From: Argopecten irradians | Taxonomy: Eukaryota; Mollusca; Bivalvia; Pectinida; Pectinidae | Length of the DNA stretch: 64,000 bases | Assembly: GCF_041381155.1 (NCBI RefSeq) | Contig: NC_091134.1 | Coordinates: forward strand, 4,398,001-4,462,000 | Direction: 5' to 3' | Part shown: piece after piece, positions 51,536 to 64,000 of the stretch | How positions within the stretch are numbered: the stretch's first letter is position 1 | How the letters are laid out: each line of letters begins with the position of its first letter | Program-made: the position numbers and the translations under genes | The notes under the pieces: model-generated | What the model saw: only the letters and a program-made list of their open reading frames with translations | The model's database searches: none | Told to the model about the DNA's origin: nothing

Positions 51536-54500
51536 CAACGACATTACTTTTACACACACCTCAATGAGATTTGGACGGTGCATTGTTACATGCTTAATTA
51601 TGTGTTTAAAAACGCTACCTTCGTTTATAATTTGTATGAAATCACGCTTGTAAATGCCTTGTGACACTTGCGGACACTTTGAGGACACTTTAAGAAAACA
51701 CATTAACAAAGATACGTAATCCAATTTATATACTCATTTCGTTGTTTCATTTTTAATTCCTTCTCTCTATCCTTCATTTGAAGTTTCTCCTGTCTCGCCT
51801 TTTCCTCCTTTTGTTTCTCCATCTTTTTACTAGCTTCCTTTTCTAACACTTGAAGCTTTAATTTGACTGCTCTTTGTGCCTGTAGACGATAAAAAGAGAA
51901 GTACGTAATCTATAATTTCAACACGAAACGAGAGGCATATGGACGTAAAAGAACGCTTTAAGGGAGGTATACACATTCCTTTCTCTTGAAAAAAAAAATC
52001 AACAACATATTATTTCCTACTTCTAAATGGTGTTGAATTCTTATTTGTTTGGATGAGCTAATAGTATATCATTGACCTACATTTTAAATAGAAAATAGAA
52101 ATTACTTTGAAAAAATTTCATTCATTACCAAAAAAGAAATATATATAGAAAAGTGCAAGAAGACATATGAATTTATCACGTTTTGACTATGATTAGTTTC
52201 ATCTTTCTAAGACTCATCAATGATGTTTTATACTTATCACCTTCTCGTTCAGAGTCGGTCAGATAGATTAGTGTATACGTCTGATTAAATCATCACAGAT
52301 TAAGACAGGAGAATAGAAAACATTACAATTTCTCAAAATGAATACATTGTTTATATAAATTCTCAGCATACCCTGATGTCATTCATACTATGGACATATT
52401 CCACCTTCTTCAGTTGATCTGAAACAGGGAAACATAATTTTTTATTTAAATGACAAACCCTTAAATACCATTGAAGTAAACATAGACTTACCAACGATTC
52501 GTTACATTACAAACGTGATATTGTTCTTTAAACATATATGGCCATATGATGGTGCTTGATATTTATTTTGTACGTCTTAAGTCATGTCTACTGAACAAAA
52601 AGATACACAAAATATTTACGACTACGGCACAACAGTTGTTTTGTCATTAAAAAAACTCGTCAGATTTCCCTGTATATATGACCTATACTGTATACTGTTA
52701 ATAGGTAAGACATACAGGTAGAGTTGTTGTTTCGTTCTTTTAGGACCTAACAAAGTACATCATTCATCTGTTTAATGTTTTAGGACTGTCGGGAGACCCC
52801 GATGACACCGGCACCAGGACACTATGCTAGGACTTGTAAGTGATGTCTTGGACGAAATCAATAGCGACAAAATCCGAAATCTAATTCGGATCAAAGAAAC
52901 ATTCTTTGATAATGTATAGTACGAATGATCCGCTTTAAATATTTGAAAGTTTGCTTTTTGATGCTATCACATTGCCTTTAAATATTAGACAATTAAAAGC
53001 AAGCATATCAGAACTACTTAGGAAACAAAACTAAGTGAAAAATACTGCATGGCACCAGCAAATAAAAAACACGAACCCATAATTTTGAGTGCAGTATATC
53101 TATAAACTCAATGTCCCCATAACTGTAAACTTACCTGGCGATATCAATCTATTCCCCTTTGACGCCACATTAACTAATGTTACACGGGATTGTTCAGGTA
53201 CCTTTGGTAATTGTACATTTGTTACTGCTGACGAAGTGTTTTTAGATTGTAAACCAGTATTACCCATTGTGTAATACATCTTGATATTTAGCGAAAACTT
53301 TCACACATCTGTTTCTATCAAGATTCTATCGAATCCTTGTCCAAGGACAGTCAGAAATATCGAAATATATACATGCTGAACACTCGGTCACTAATACTGC
53401 TAGTCCTTTCAGAATGTATCTTTATATTCTAGGTATCCAGATCGAGATCTCGTGTAAAGCGGTTTCTCGAGGTGACCTCCCTCCAAATGTATTGACTGTC
53501 CTTCATTTGCATAATCATCAATTACATTTCCATATTCAAATCACATACATGGGGTTTGTATACAATAAGTCCATGATTTAGACCACAATAAGATTAGGCT
53601 TGTAGTAAATGTCTATTTGCTTATTCACTACTTCTATTTGGTTCAGTTACAAATGATCCTTTTGGAGAATCCATCTGGCGTAGTAAATTTGAGACACTTC
53701 ATTTACCACTGAGAATCCTTCCACCACAGAGCTTCATTATGGTAGCTGAATAACTACCATTCCCTGTACATTCTCTACCGGCCAGATTTTGTTCTTTCAC
53801 TATTAGTGCAGAAATTTAGCTCTTCTAACAATATTCTATTTGCCAACAGAATATACATGTATATATAAATATCGAATTACACTTATGCCTAACCAACGTA
53901 CAGGCACACTTTATCCTGCCCTATCTAGACAGGTTAAATAATCTATAGAGTTGTATAATACACAAATAATCCAAGTGTAGGTTTATGAAGTTTTCTGCAA
54001 TGACCACTGTTTAAAAGAAAGAGACATGGACGTTTGCCAAAACTTCCTCAATTTTCACTTCTACAAAATCAATTATGTGTATGTAATTCAGAGGAATAAA
54101 TGGATATCATGCAATGGTTGTATAAAGAGCAAGGTCAGTCGATAACGACTTTAATAAGTTCTTCAATGAATCTCAATATATACAATTAATCTAATGCATG
54201 GGAATGTAACCTTTGTTCATAGTTGTTGGGTTTTTTTTTTTTAAGAAAAAGGCGTAGGTATAGTTACCCCATCGTGTGCCCCATTGATGTTAACATTAAT
54301 CCTGAGTTGATCCTTAGGTAAAGGGTCGAATGTGTACAGCAAATACACCCGAATGTGACTTAGAAACAATACTCAAACAGTTTATCATCTAAACAGGTAT
54401 TAAGTACCTTGATCTACTTTTTACCTTCGACATAGGCTCTGTCGTTCAAGTTAACTTTTCAGATTTGCCTTTTGATTCAGAATTAATGTGTACAGAAAGA

Positions 54501-54869
54501 TAAGCTCAGATCACTGATGATTACATAATTTGTGTTTTTTATCACCTTCTGAACAATACATATCCCGACTAGATTACATAGAATCATGTATATCAACATC
54601 ATCTATTTTTGTTTCCAAAAAAGTGCCGTAAATAAAATTATTCGGAATCTTACTGACAGTTAATGTCACAAAAAGTGTATAAAATATTTCCCTTTTTCAA
54701 CGACATAAAATATATATATATATATACCAGTGAGTAATTTTACCATTCAATATACGCAATGTCCATCGTTATTTCAATTCAAGTTTTGAACATAGTCCCT
54801 TAGTTTCAGTCAAACTTTGCCTAAAGTTTAGGAGCTGCTAATCAGCCATAATACGCTGAGTAATAATTA

Positions 54870-56880
54870 TCAGCATTTATTTCATCATCATGGGCAATAT
54901 GCTATCAGTCTTATGTCTTTTACGAGCATTGGTCTCCATTTGTGAAGTAAGGATTATATTGTGTGTATAAGGGAACGCGATTCACTAAGAAGAGTGTTGA
55001 CAGACTAATATAGATACTTGTACATATTCCTTGGTACATATTGTATTAGAAGGCCTGTTTTCCTAGTCGTTACAGCATGCAAACTTGATTGGCATCCTTA
55101 TAGATAATCTTCCTGTATGAACCTTAATAGAATGACTCCTACAAACGACTGACAAATGAGGTTTAGTTTAGTTTGCATTATCAAGAATACAAGTAGAAGT
55201 CTAAGCAAGATTTAGTAGTTTTTACATAGTCTAGTGTACAACAGTAGCTTGTGAAACTTCTTCTACTGCTTCCTTTTACTCATACATTAAGAAAAAGTTT
55301 TGGATATGGGACTTATAGTTTGAACGTTATAAGGTCTGAAAAAATGTGAAAAAAAAGTAATTAATAGGCATCCCTGAGAAAAGGTCCTTGTCGAACTATA
55401 TCCCTATTATTGAATGAAGTTACTATTTGAGCGATGCACCCAAAGATTCATAAATAATTTTTGTACTACTGTTTTTGTTTTAATTAGACCGTATATATAT
55501 TACATGATTTTAACTACACTCCAATTCAATGTTCACAATTCTAAATGATGATCCACATTAACACTGCTATCGTGTCCAGTGAGGCGGACTCCAGAAGCAT
55601 CTTTAAGGTTCAAGTTCTATTTAAATAATATTAACAGCATTGGATCGTGTTGTGTTTAGATTATTCTTGGAAAACAAAATCCTTAACTGTGTCGTCCGTT
55701 AACGTATATGATCTGTCATTCCCGTACACATATAAATTATGTGTTTCCTTAAGTGAATAAAATGAGACAAGTTATTGGCTGTGCTCTTGTGTTTGCATGT
55801 AATATCTGGACCAAATGTAAGTCATTTAGGAAATATGTGCACATTCTTTCACGAAAAAATGGGGGGGCGGAAAAACAAAAAAAAACAGAAACAGATTTTA
55901 TCACTGCTTATGGTGTTATGTGACTAATAATAGATGCATATGTGTATGTCAATTCACTGTCAGAGGAAGTGCCGACAGTAACTGTACATGGGGTAAGTTG
56001 TCACACCCTTTCTGTGATCATGTATGCTCCAACAAACTATGTGATATAGGTTATATCTAAGTCATCAACCAATAGTATGTCATATCATTATCAGTAGTTC
56101 GAATCATGTGTTCAATATTATATTGATAACCTAGTCATATGAAACAATGACAACTTCATATTGTCAGGAATACATATATTATGCCATAGTATTGCCTCTG
56201 GTGAGTATTTTTTTGAACGAAAAATATTGTTCCATTTGACTAGAGCGATAGCTCCAACAACCCAATATTAATTGTTAATTTTACACTGTTTTTTCACACG
56301 TACTACCTATACGTGCAGGCACATTTTGTCATAATTTAGAAATGAGCTGTATCAACTTCTGATCTTAGTACGAGCATACTGCTATCAAAGTGAGGACTCA
56401 TTATCTCAATGTCAGATCCTCGCCAATCATTACTTTAAGTGTAATAAACGCTATGACTATTAAGAATCGAGTTTCTTATGACAAGGTTGGAGTTTTATTT
56501 TTCACTGAAGCGTCAGACGAACGATGCTCTATCCGTAGTTAGGGGTAAGCATTATAGGGCTTCGTCGTCACAAGATGCTTTCGTGTGTGAATATGTTGTG
56601 CTAGCTGTACCTACCGGTTATCTATAACAGCATGCATGTCCCTGTTCATATATTGTATGCCCCATGTGGTATAATGCGTTTGGTGGTAATGTCATTGAAC
56701 TACGTCTCCTTTTCTAGATTCAAATAACGATTTTGGCATTGTGATGGCTCAATGTTTAGTATCCGCAGTTATGACTATGCGTCCATTTTCGAATAAATTG
56801 AAGAGGATTGACATAGATCTTGTAGTAAGAAGAGATTAAGACAGATAACTGGAGTTGACGGATGATCGTTTAATCTTTTA
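54870..56880. other. Insertion-rich garbled sector of inverted arm
   Basis: Should match 25.74-27.2 kb. Anchors such as the MITE end (AGCATCTTTAA) and GCCTAAAGTTTAGGAGCTGC remain in order, but extra bases are scattered throughout, making it about 500 bp longer than its partner. No gene is seen. Confidence 0.7.
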
Positions 56881-56889
56881 TTTCCAAGC

Positions 56890-58410
56890 ATGGCACATTG
56901 ATTGCATTAAGAGAGCCTTATCCCTTTTGCTCCCTTTTGCTCCACAGTATGGCTTATTAATTGCAATAAGAGAGCCACATTCCTTTTGCTTCCCAGTATG
57001 GCTTATTTATTGCAATAAGAGAGCCACACCCCTTTTGCTTCCCAGTATGGTACACTAATTGTAATAAGAGAACCACGTACATTTTGCTTCCCAGAATGGC
57101 TTATTGTTTGCAATAAGAGATCCACACCCCTTTTGCTTCACAGAATGGCTTATTGATTGCAATAAGAGATCCACATCCCTTTTGCTTCACAGAATGGCTT
57201 ATTGATTGCAATAAGAGATCCACATCCCTTTCGCTTCCCAGTATGGCTTATTGATTGCAATAAGAGATCCACATCTCTTTTGCTTCCCAGTATGGCTTAT
57301 TGATTGCAATAAGAGATCCACATCTCTTTTGCTTCCCAGTATGGCTTATTGATTGCAATAAGAGATCCACATCTCTTTTGCTTCCCAGTATGGCTTATTG
57401 ATTGCAATAAGAGATCACATCCCTTTTGCTTCCCAGTATGACTTATTGATTGCAATAAGAGATCCACATCTCTTTTGCTTCCCAGTATGACTTATTGATT
57501 GCAATAAGAGATCCACATCCCTTTTGCTTCCCAGTATGGCTTATTGATAGCAAAAGAGAACCACATCTCTTTAGCTTCCCGGTATGGCACATTGATTGCA
57601 AAAAGAGAGCCATTTTCCCTTTACTTCCCAGTATAATTGAATGCATTATGAGAGCCACGTTCCCTTTGCTTCCCAGCATGGCGCATTGATAACAATGCAT
57701 TGACAGCCATGTCCCTTTTTCCTTTTGCTTTCCAGTATAATTGATTTCAACAAGAGAGCCACACTCCATTTGCTTCTCAGTATAATTGATTTCAATAAGA
57801 GAGCCACATCCCTATTGCTTCTCAGTATAATTGATGGCAATAAGAGCAACATCCCTTTTGCTTCCATGTATGGCACATTGATTGCAATAAGACAGTCCCA
57901 TCCCTTTTTCTTCTCAGTATAACAGATTGCAATAAGGCAGTCCCATCCCTTTTGCTTCTCAGTATAATAGATTACAATAAGGCAGTCCCATCCCTTTTGC
58001 TTCTCAATATAAAAGATTGCAATAAGACAGCCCCATCCCTTTTGCTTCTCAGTATACAGATTGCAAGAAGAAAGACTCATCCCTTTTGCTTCTCAATATA
58101 ATAGATTGCGATATGAATAAGACAGACCCATCCTTTTTGCTTCACAGTATAATAGATTGAAATAAGACAGCCCAATCCTTCTCAGTACAATTTTGCAATA
58201 AGAGAGCTACATCCATTTTGTTTCCCAGCACGGCATTGATTGCAATATGAGAGCCATATCCCTATTGCTTCCCAGTATATTTGATTATAATCAGAGAGCT
58301 ACATCCCTTTTGTTTCCCAGTATGGCCCATTGTTTGCAATAAGAGAGCCACGTCCTTTTTGCTTCTAAGTATGGCTTATTGGTTGCATTAAGAGAACCAC
58401 ACCCCTTTTA
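56890..58410. repeat. 49-bp minisatellite, inverted-arm copy
   Basis: Complement of the array at 24190-25735 with the same order of variant units, including the shared rare unit with CAATGCATTGTTATCAATGC. It differs by at least one unit and several substitutions. Open frames here are by-products of the repeat. Confidence 0.92.
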
Positions 58411-58458
58411 TTTCAAGCACAATGCACACTACTTATATTAAGAGAATCATTTTTTTTT

Positions 58459-58609
58459 CTCATGAATGGTATACATTTCTTGCCTTAGGAAAGCTAAATG
58501 CCTTTGACCAAAAGCATTTTTTCTTAACTTTTCATGCTTTTCTACAGATAATTTTAATTCAAGGATTTCCTTGAAATTAAGGAATGTTCATGAATGAAAC
58601 TGGGCCCAG
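58459..58609. mobile_element. Family B MITE relative, inverted-arm copy
   Basis: Reverse complement of 23994-24152, ending ATGAATGAAACTGGGCCC. Confidence 0.55.
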
Positions 58610-59779
58610 GTAATATTATCTAATTTCTGTGAAATCTATTATTATTATCTGAGCAATGAATGATTTGATGAGAAGGGTGGAGACTTACCAGGTGTTGGTG
58701 TAGCAGGAGGTGCACAGGGATACTCCATTCCCAAGTCCTTCATTGTACCAGAATGTTTCTCGGATAAGTACACTTTTGTCACCTTGGCGACTTCATTGAC
58801 TGATGTCTGATAATAAGTTACACGGTTTTCATTATGAAGTAAAGACTTTGAGGTATTTAGTAAATCGCTACCTGAAGAAGTATGTACACTTGGTTCTTGA
58901 CATGGATTTTGTTGCACTAGATTGTTAATTGTCATTTGAGGCACTGTTATCAGGGTCTGGGTTCTGTTGGATAGTGTACGGGTGTGCTATGAAGAGCTGT
59001 ACTGTTTTGGCTGTATTGGGTTGTACTAGGTGATTTACGACTGTATTGAGGTTTGCTATGGAGTTTTGTCGATTTATTCGGTTTCGGATGGCTTTGCTTG
59101 CAGTTGAGATAATTGATAAGTTAATTAAGCTAAGAAATTATTCTTGAGTACTTTGGGTATATTGGGTATAGTTGGGTGCTTTTGGGTTGTTCTGGTTTGT
59201 TTGTATAGTAGGCCTACTATAAAGTTGTAGTGGGTGGTTTTTTGACAGCATTAGATTGGCTTTTGCTGTTTTGGGTTATGTTGGGTGAAATCAATTGTAC
59301 TCAAAAGCCTATAAGTCTATATTTATCCAACTCATATGTTCCACATTAAATCAAAGCACTTGCATACTTCTTACCATGTCCGCTGTTTTCGATTAAACAT
59401 ACACGTACGTATGTATTGAAATAGTGATCAGTGAGATTTTAGTAACACCGTCACATAATGAGTTTTAAAAACCAGTTTATCAATATTATTGTATGTAATG
59501 GAGTTGACTGGTTTGGTGGTATAAAGTTATGTGCGGTAGTATATGGGTTATGTTGGAGTTTTCGGAAATTACAGATATAGTAATTCAATTTTGCTTGTTA
59601 CAAGCATTTTCATTGGCTTAAAATTTACTTTATTCAGCCCATAAATGAAAAAATGACGTCGCCGTTTGTTAGGTTAGCTGCTGTTTGGCTGAGAAGACGG
59701 CGTAATGAATTCATAGGCAAAAGAGTCCAAAAAAATAAATTTTGAATATTGAAGAGATTATCTTTAGTAAATTGAATTA

Positions 59780-59918
59780 TAAGGATTAATTTGAATAGAT
59801 TTTTTTATGTTATGGAGATATAACACAAAAATCTTAGTGTACTCTCATTATAAACCGCTTCGCGGTTTATTTAGAGAACACTCAATTACATAAAAAAATC
59901 TATTCAAGTTAATCCTTA
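59780..59918. mobile_element. Family D MITE, third copy
   Basis: Same limits and same inner hairpin as 36979-37118. It has one base fewer in a T-run. Confidence 0.8.
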
Positions 59919-61812
59919 AATGGATAAAAAGTCACGAGTTACACAAACTGTACCATATTGGAATTAATGATGCCATATAGCACAATAAATTGTCTTCTTT
60001 AAAAGATGTAGTGCTCAGTTAATTGTATTCACATATATGTGTGTACATTATATGTGTGGGTTGGGCTACAAAAATGCGCCGGTTTTTTTCAAGAATTAAT
60101 CCATAAGAACAAAAAAAAGAAGCTTTCAGTTGATGGTAGTTTGCATGTCAAAAGGAAAAATATCGTCCTTTTAAAATCCAGCAAAATGTTCATGATTGTG
60201 TTTTATCCCATTTAAAATATATTTTTTCAATATTTTAGGGTTAAGAAATACAAGTAGCCCAACTCAATTTACACCAAGAATTACACTATAAAATGCTGTT
60301 TGTTAAATATTGTGAATTCATGGTAAAAAAATATCGACATGGTCTTTTTACTGGAGTATTATTTGTAGATTTTAATTAGTGGACCATGTTGTTTTATTAG
60401 AAAAACTTCATTTACTTATTGATGTCACCAGATTTATCTTGGTTTAAATCGTACCTTTTAACAAAAAAACAGCAAGAGACTCTGTCAGGAACCATGACGG
60501 ACACCAGGAACATTACTCATCGCGTTCCTCAATGTTCAAATTTATAGGCCATATACTATTTTTAACTTTTATTAATGATTTGTCCTACACTACTGCTTTA
60601 TGCTCTTTCGGCAGTGGAGCATTTTTAACTTTTATAAATAATTCAGTTACAATTAATGTTTTATATACAGTAAAATCATCTCAATACAACTAAAATGCTG
60701 TAGGCCAACCAATTAAACTAGTCTATACTGTATTTTTGCCATATGAATCGGTAGCGGCGGAAACATATATACATAGAGATTGGCAACTCCTCCAATTTAA
60801 CGATCGGCAGATGTACCTCTGTATGTGCTTAGGTTTTTTTTTAGATAAACTCTGAAATAGTTGAATATAAAAGAATAACTTTGATATGTTGTAAAATTTC
60901 AGTAATTTTCAGACGATTTGAGTACGGTTTTGGGTAGAAAAAATAATATTTTGACTTATTTATTCATAAAACAAAACGCACTTCCTGTTTTGAATGCCTG
61001 ATTTTTGAAAACTAGGAAAAATTGTTTGCTTTCAAAAATCATATTAAATAACATCAACCGGGAAAACTGATCACATCAAACCATGATGTACTGATTTTTA
61101 AACTTTGTGTTGATGCAAAAATGTCATGTTTAAAAAAACACACTTAAAAGTAGTTAGCCAAAACAAAATGCCTATAAACCGGAGGTTCCTTTGAAAGACA
61201 AAGAAAGAGTTTTCAATCTCCTATAAGGTTTCTGGTAGCGGGTTAAAACTTGAATCTTCAATAAGCGTTTCACATTTTAAAGGCCGTTATTCCAGGATAA
61301 GGAATGTATCCCTAAAAATTCAAAAAAATGTTTATATGACCAGAGACTGATATATAGCCCAAAGCTAGCTACATTTAGATGACTTTTCTGATAATCCGGA
61401 TTTCTTCTTAAATTTGGTTCGTTTCGTAGAGTTACACCATTTCCGGTTGGAAAATGAAGGTCGATTCACATTTACACATGTGCTTTCCATGTTTTGCAGA
61501 ATTTTGGTGTAACTAAGGACTTTGTTTAAAATATTTTGCATCTGAATGACAAATTAGCTGTCATACGTAATGCAGAAATACGGGTGAGTGCGGACGTGGC
61601 ATAATCAACTAAAACTTAACAACCAAACAACGCCGTGCATGTGTACACACTGTTCGATATCGCTGGCTGAGATAGTCACGTACGCCATTCATGGTGGTAG
61701 GGCATAAATTACTATCGATATGAGTAAACATATAAAGTGACCTGTCAATCATGCGCACCTGTCGTCAATCTCAATGGTATTTAGACATGAGAAGAAGGTG
61801 TTATAGCCCGGT

Positions 61813-61996
61813 ATGGAGTATGATAAGTACACCTTCGAAAGCAGCAGCTGTACCACCAAGTCCCGCCACCCCTATCGGCTGTACACAATGTTCAATGACA
61901 ATGGTTTCACTCAGTCAGAACTGCACCCTAAATATGGCAAGTACAACCAGAAACGTACTTTGTGTATTTATGCAGTGCTGACGGGATTTTTCGTTG
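61813..61996 (+). CDS. Membrane-protein first exon, third copy
   Basis: Open copy of 39009-39192 with the same start, preceding in-frame stop and GTAAGT donor. It carries Cys at residue 14 and Lys at residue 47. If only one locus is real, this copy is the one joined to genuine downstream sequence, and the gene would continue past the window. Confidence 0.6.
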
Positions 61997-62364
61997 GTAA
62001 GTATATCCGACTACATTCTGTATGTTTAGTTATTGTATTGTTATGTTACAATAGTATACCTATAACAAAAGTAGTTGAATGTCACAGTTAATGCCCTAAC
62101 ACAACTGCTGCTGCATTCAAAATTTGCAAACTCAAGTGTTAAAGTTATATAAACACACAAACCGAAAGAGAAGTCTTTGACAAAGTCATGTAAATTGATT
62201 TATATAATATATATATATACTGCAAACACTGATCTTGCAGATGTAAACTCAGGGTTTGCAATGATGCTGTCCCACGTATTCTTTTTAAGCACAGAAAATA
62301 AAACTTTTTGTGAAAGTTCATTTCAATTATACATAAATTAGGGAATAGAGATGTACCCCATTTA

Positions 62365-62616
62365 GGCGGCCGCAGTGGCAGAGTGGTTATCTTGACATAT
62401 ATAACCACATGTCCCACCTCTGGATCAAGAGTTTGAATCTCTTAATGGAGCAGTTTAATTGCCAGGTACTGGCCACTGGTTGGTGGTTTTCCTCCTGGTT
62501 CTCTGTTTTTCCTCCAGCAATATTGAAAAAACCTGGCACATTCTTAAATGACTCTGGTTATTATTCAGTAACTGACAAAATACAACAAGTGATAGGATAT
62601 TAAACCAATCAAACCA
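62365..62616 (+). mobile_element. SINE, third copy
   Basis: Practically the same as the SINE at 39555-39806, with the same A-box and B-box. Confidence 0.8.
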
Positions 62617-63375
62617 TTTAACTGAAAACATGGTAGATATCTAAAACTGTAGGGCAATATGGTAATTTAACCACGCAATCAGTGCATGTCATACACAAAT
62701 AGCCTTATTGGCTAAACATTCATTTTATTCAAAGTAATTTTTTCTTTAAATTACTAAAAATTGTTATAGATTTGAAACATTTGTTATTGAAGAGACTTGA
62801 TGCAACTATCCAATTGAGGCACACATAAGACATTGCAGAGATTCAAGATGTTTTTATATATTATTTTTACAATGAATGAGATTTTTTGTTTGTAGTATAT
62901 ATAATAAGCTATTTTTTATGGTACATATAAATTTACTTAGATTTAAAGTTGCAGTTTTCAGTATGAATGATAAGCTAATCAATTCAAATGTATTGATATA
63001 TATGTTACTTGTTATCAATACAGGTAAACATCGTTAATATCATTGGTTAATTGTTACAAGAATGGGATTTCACATTGCATTAATTACCACAGTAATTATT
63101 TAAAAGTAAATTTGAACAAGCAAAAACAGTTCATTAACATGAACCAATTTACTGATCTGACATCATATTAAACTTAAAGAAGTTTTAAAATCTTCGATGT
63201 TCAGAATCATGTTGAAATACAGATCATTAGTGTAGTAGAAAAAATACAAGCATTATATGGACTTATTGAAACTGGTCAGAAATCAATGAATGGGAGACTT
63301 AGATGTGACAGATCCGGTGACTGTCATTCATACATGCTGATTACTTAAGTAAAGGAATAATGGAACTGTCAATGG

Positions 63376-63540
63376 ATGACTGTTACAATGAGATTTACTA
63401 TGACCACAACAGGAAATGGATCAAAGGGAACAGGATTTCCTTGTAATACAACTGCTAATTTTACTGTATCAAATCTCAGTTCCTCAAAGTCTGATGGACA
63501 AATGAACAGCACTTCCTTATCATTATCAGATACAGTTGTC
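63376..63540 (+). CDS. Possible second exon, third copy
   Basis: Open frame starting MTVTMRFTMTTTGNGSKG, colinear with 40581-40750. The sequence just before it is shorter than in the first copy, which removes the upstream ATG region (MDIYTIKGTG). No convincing splice sites are seen. Confidence 0.25.
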
Positions 63541-63699
63541 ATGTTTGTAATTTGCAAATACAATACATATATGAATTGTATTTGCAAATTACAAATATGA
63601 CAACTGTACTCTATATTTTGTACAATCAAATCAGATCAAACTTTTCACTCATTCATAAATTTAAAGCTTGAGAAAAAAAAATCCCGGTGTATTTCTCAT

Positions 63700-64000
63700 C
63701 AGATCAGACTTAAGGGAACAAATTGTAAAAATGAGGATTCAGAGGGGGAAAAGTGACATCAAAATTACTGTACTGTATCCACTACAGTATGTAATAAAAA
63801 ATGCTTAGATTTTAATTATAAATTTATTGAAATGCAATGGTTTAAGGTTCTATTTCCCTTTGATATGCCTGTAAAATATAAAAGCAAGCCATTGAAATCC
63901 ACAATACATTTTATTTTTATTTATACATTTTTATTAAGGCCATTTCATATTTTGAAGAAGAAAAAAAGAAAATCATCTGTGTATATGCTGATATGCATAT
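63700..64000. other. New flank sequence, no feature
   Basis: Sequence not present elsewhere in the window. It is AT-rich with no exon or repeat recognised. Confidence 0.4.

Larger units (their letters stand above)
40914..58957 (-). repeat. Inverted copy of 23.66-40.84 kb (large fold-back)
   Basis: Reading the minus strand from 58957 down to 40914 repeats the forward sequence of 23.66-40.84 kb in order: unnamed-gene exons, 49-bp array, 16-bp array, MITEs, SINE and 64-bp palindrome. The two arms meet across a spacer of about 70 bp (40843-40913). Identity is uneven. It is practically perfect at 44.1-45.1 kb, high with small indels over most of the arm, and poor with many insertions at about 54.9-56.9 kb, where the arm is about 500 bp longer than its partner. 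Confidence 0.95.
50258..58957 (-). pseudogene. Inverted partial copy of unnamed coiled-coil gene
   Basis: Carries counterparts of exons 2 (3' part, 58689 to about 58945), 3 (53135-53224), 4 (52372-52418), 5 (51733-51879) and 6 (50258-50341), all of matching length. Exon 1 and the first 390 or so bases of exon 2 are missing, so it has no start or promoter. The coding parts are otherwise open and changes are few (one is a silent AGC/AGT). The exon-5 donor has lost one G, so GAG|GTATAT reads GAG|TATAT. If the inverted arm is real, this is a 5'-truncated duplicate. If it is an artefact, it is not a gene at all. Confidence 0.75.
58958..63699 (+). repeat. Third (forward) copy of 36.13-40.91 kb
   Basis: Begins at CTGGGTTCTGTTGGATAGTG, as at 36133, and runs colinear to TTTCTCAT at 63699, equal to 40911. 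Differences from the first copy are mostly single substitutions and one- or two-base indels, plus a shortened segment near 63350. After 63699 it continues into sequence not found elsewhere in the window, so this copy probably leads into the true right flank. Confidence 0.95.

Noticed and set aside
50258-58957. Second functional copy of the coiled-coil gene
   Set aside because: Lacks exon 1, the promoter and the 5' part of exon 2, and lies in an arm of doubtful reality.

Overview
The window is AT-rich animal nuclear DNA with small exons, GT-AG introns, many short inverted-repeat elements and minisatellites, and a tRNA-headed SINE whose body looks like a metazoan SINE core. A bivalve mollusc is my best guess, from the repeat types and the intron-rich housekeeping genes. 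The species cannot be named from the sequence alone.

Left third (1-21.7 kb). A complete Cdc42 GTPase gene lies on the plus strand: four coding exons at 3224-6591 give exactly 191 residues, with a probable promoter and 5' untranslated exon near 1.9-2.3 kb. Tail to tail with it on the minus strand is NIP7, a 60S ribosome-biogenesis factor (exons 21355-21410, 18175-18261, 12322-12462, 11636-11755). These exons give residues 1-48 and 95-180. The exon for about residues 49-94 is absent. In its place lie two large abutting tandem arrays: about 76 copies of a 52-bp unit (12.46-16.40 kb) built from the 3' splice junction of the downstream exon, and about 33 copies of a 54-bp unit (16.40-18.17 kb) built from the 5' splice junction of the upstream exon. 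This is the most unusual structure in the window.

Middle (21.4-40.9 kb). NIP7 shares a compact head-to-head promoter (about 290 bp, with ETS, YY1 and RFX X-box-like motifs) with an unrecognised plus-strand gene. That gene has at least six coding exons (21703-31854, about 589 residues), a disordered N-terminal two thirds and a charged coiled-coil C-terminus. Its large intron holds a 49-bp minisatellite. Downstream are a 16-bp minisatellite, several MITE-like elements, a SINE and the first coding exon of a probable type II membrane protein (39009-39192).

Right half (40.9-64 kb). From about 40,914 the sequence folds back: 40.91-58.95 kb is the reverse complement of 23.66-40.84 kb, with a spacer of about 70 bp. 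At about 58.95 kb it jumps to a third, forward copy of 36.13-40.91 kb, which runs to 63,699 and then enters new sequence. The order is forward, inverted, forward. The inverted arm is patchy: near-perfect in places and insertion-rich and garbled in others, and its SNPs are a mosaic of the two forward copies. This may be a real inverted duplication or, at least as likely, an assembly or read fold-back artefact or mixed haplotypes. The right-half gene copies should not be counted as extra genes until that is settled. I recognised no retrovirus-like or other virus-like element.
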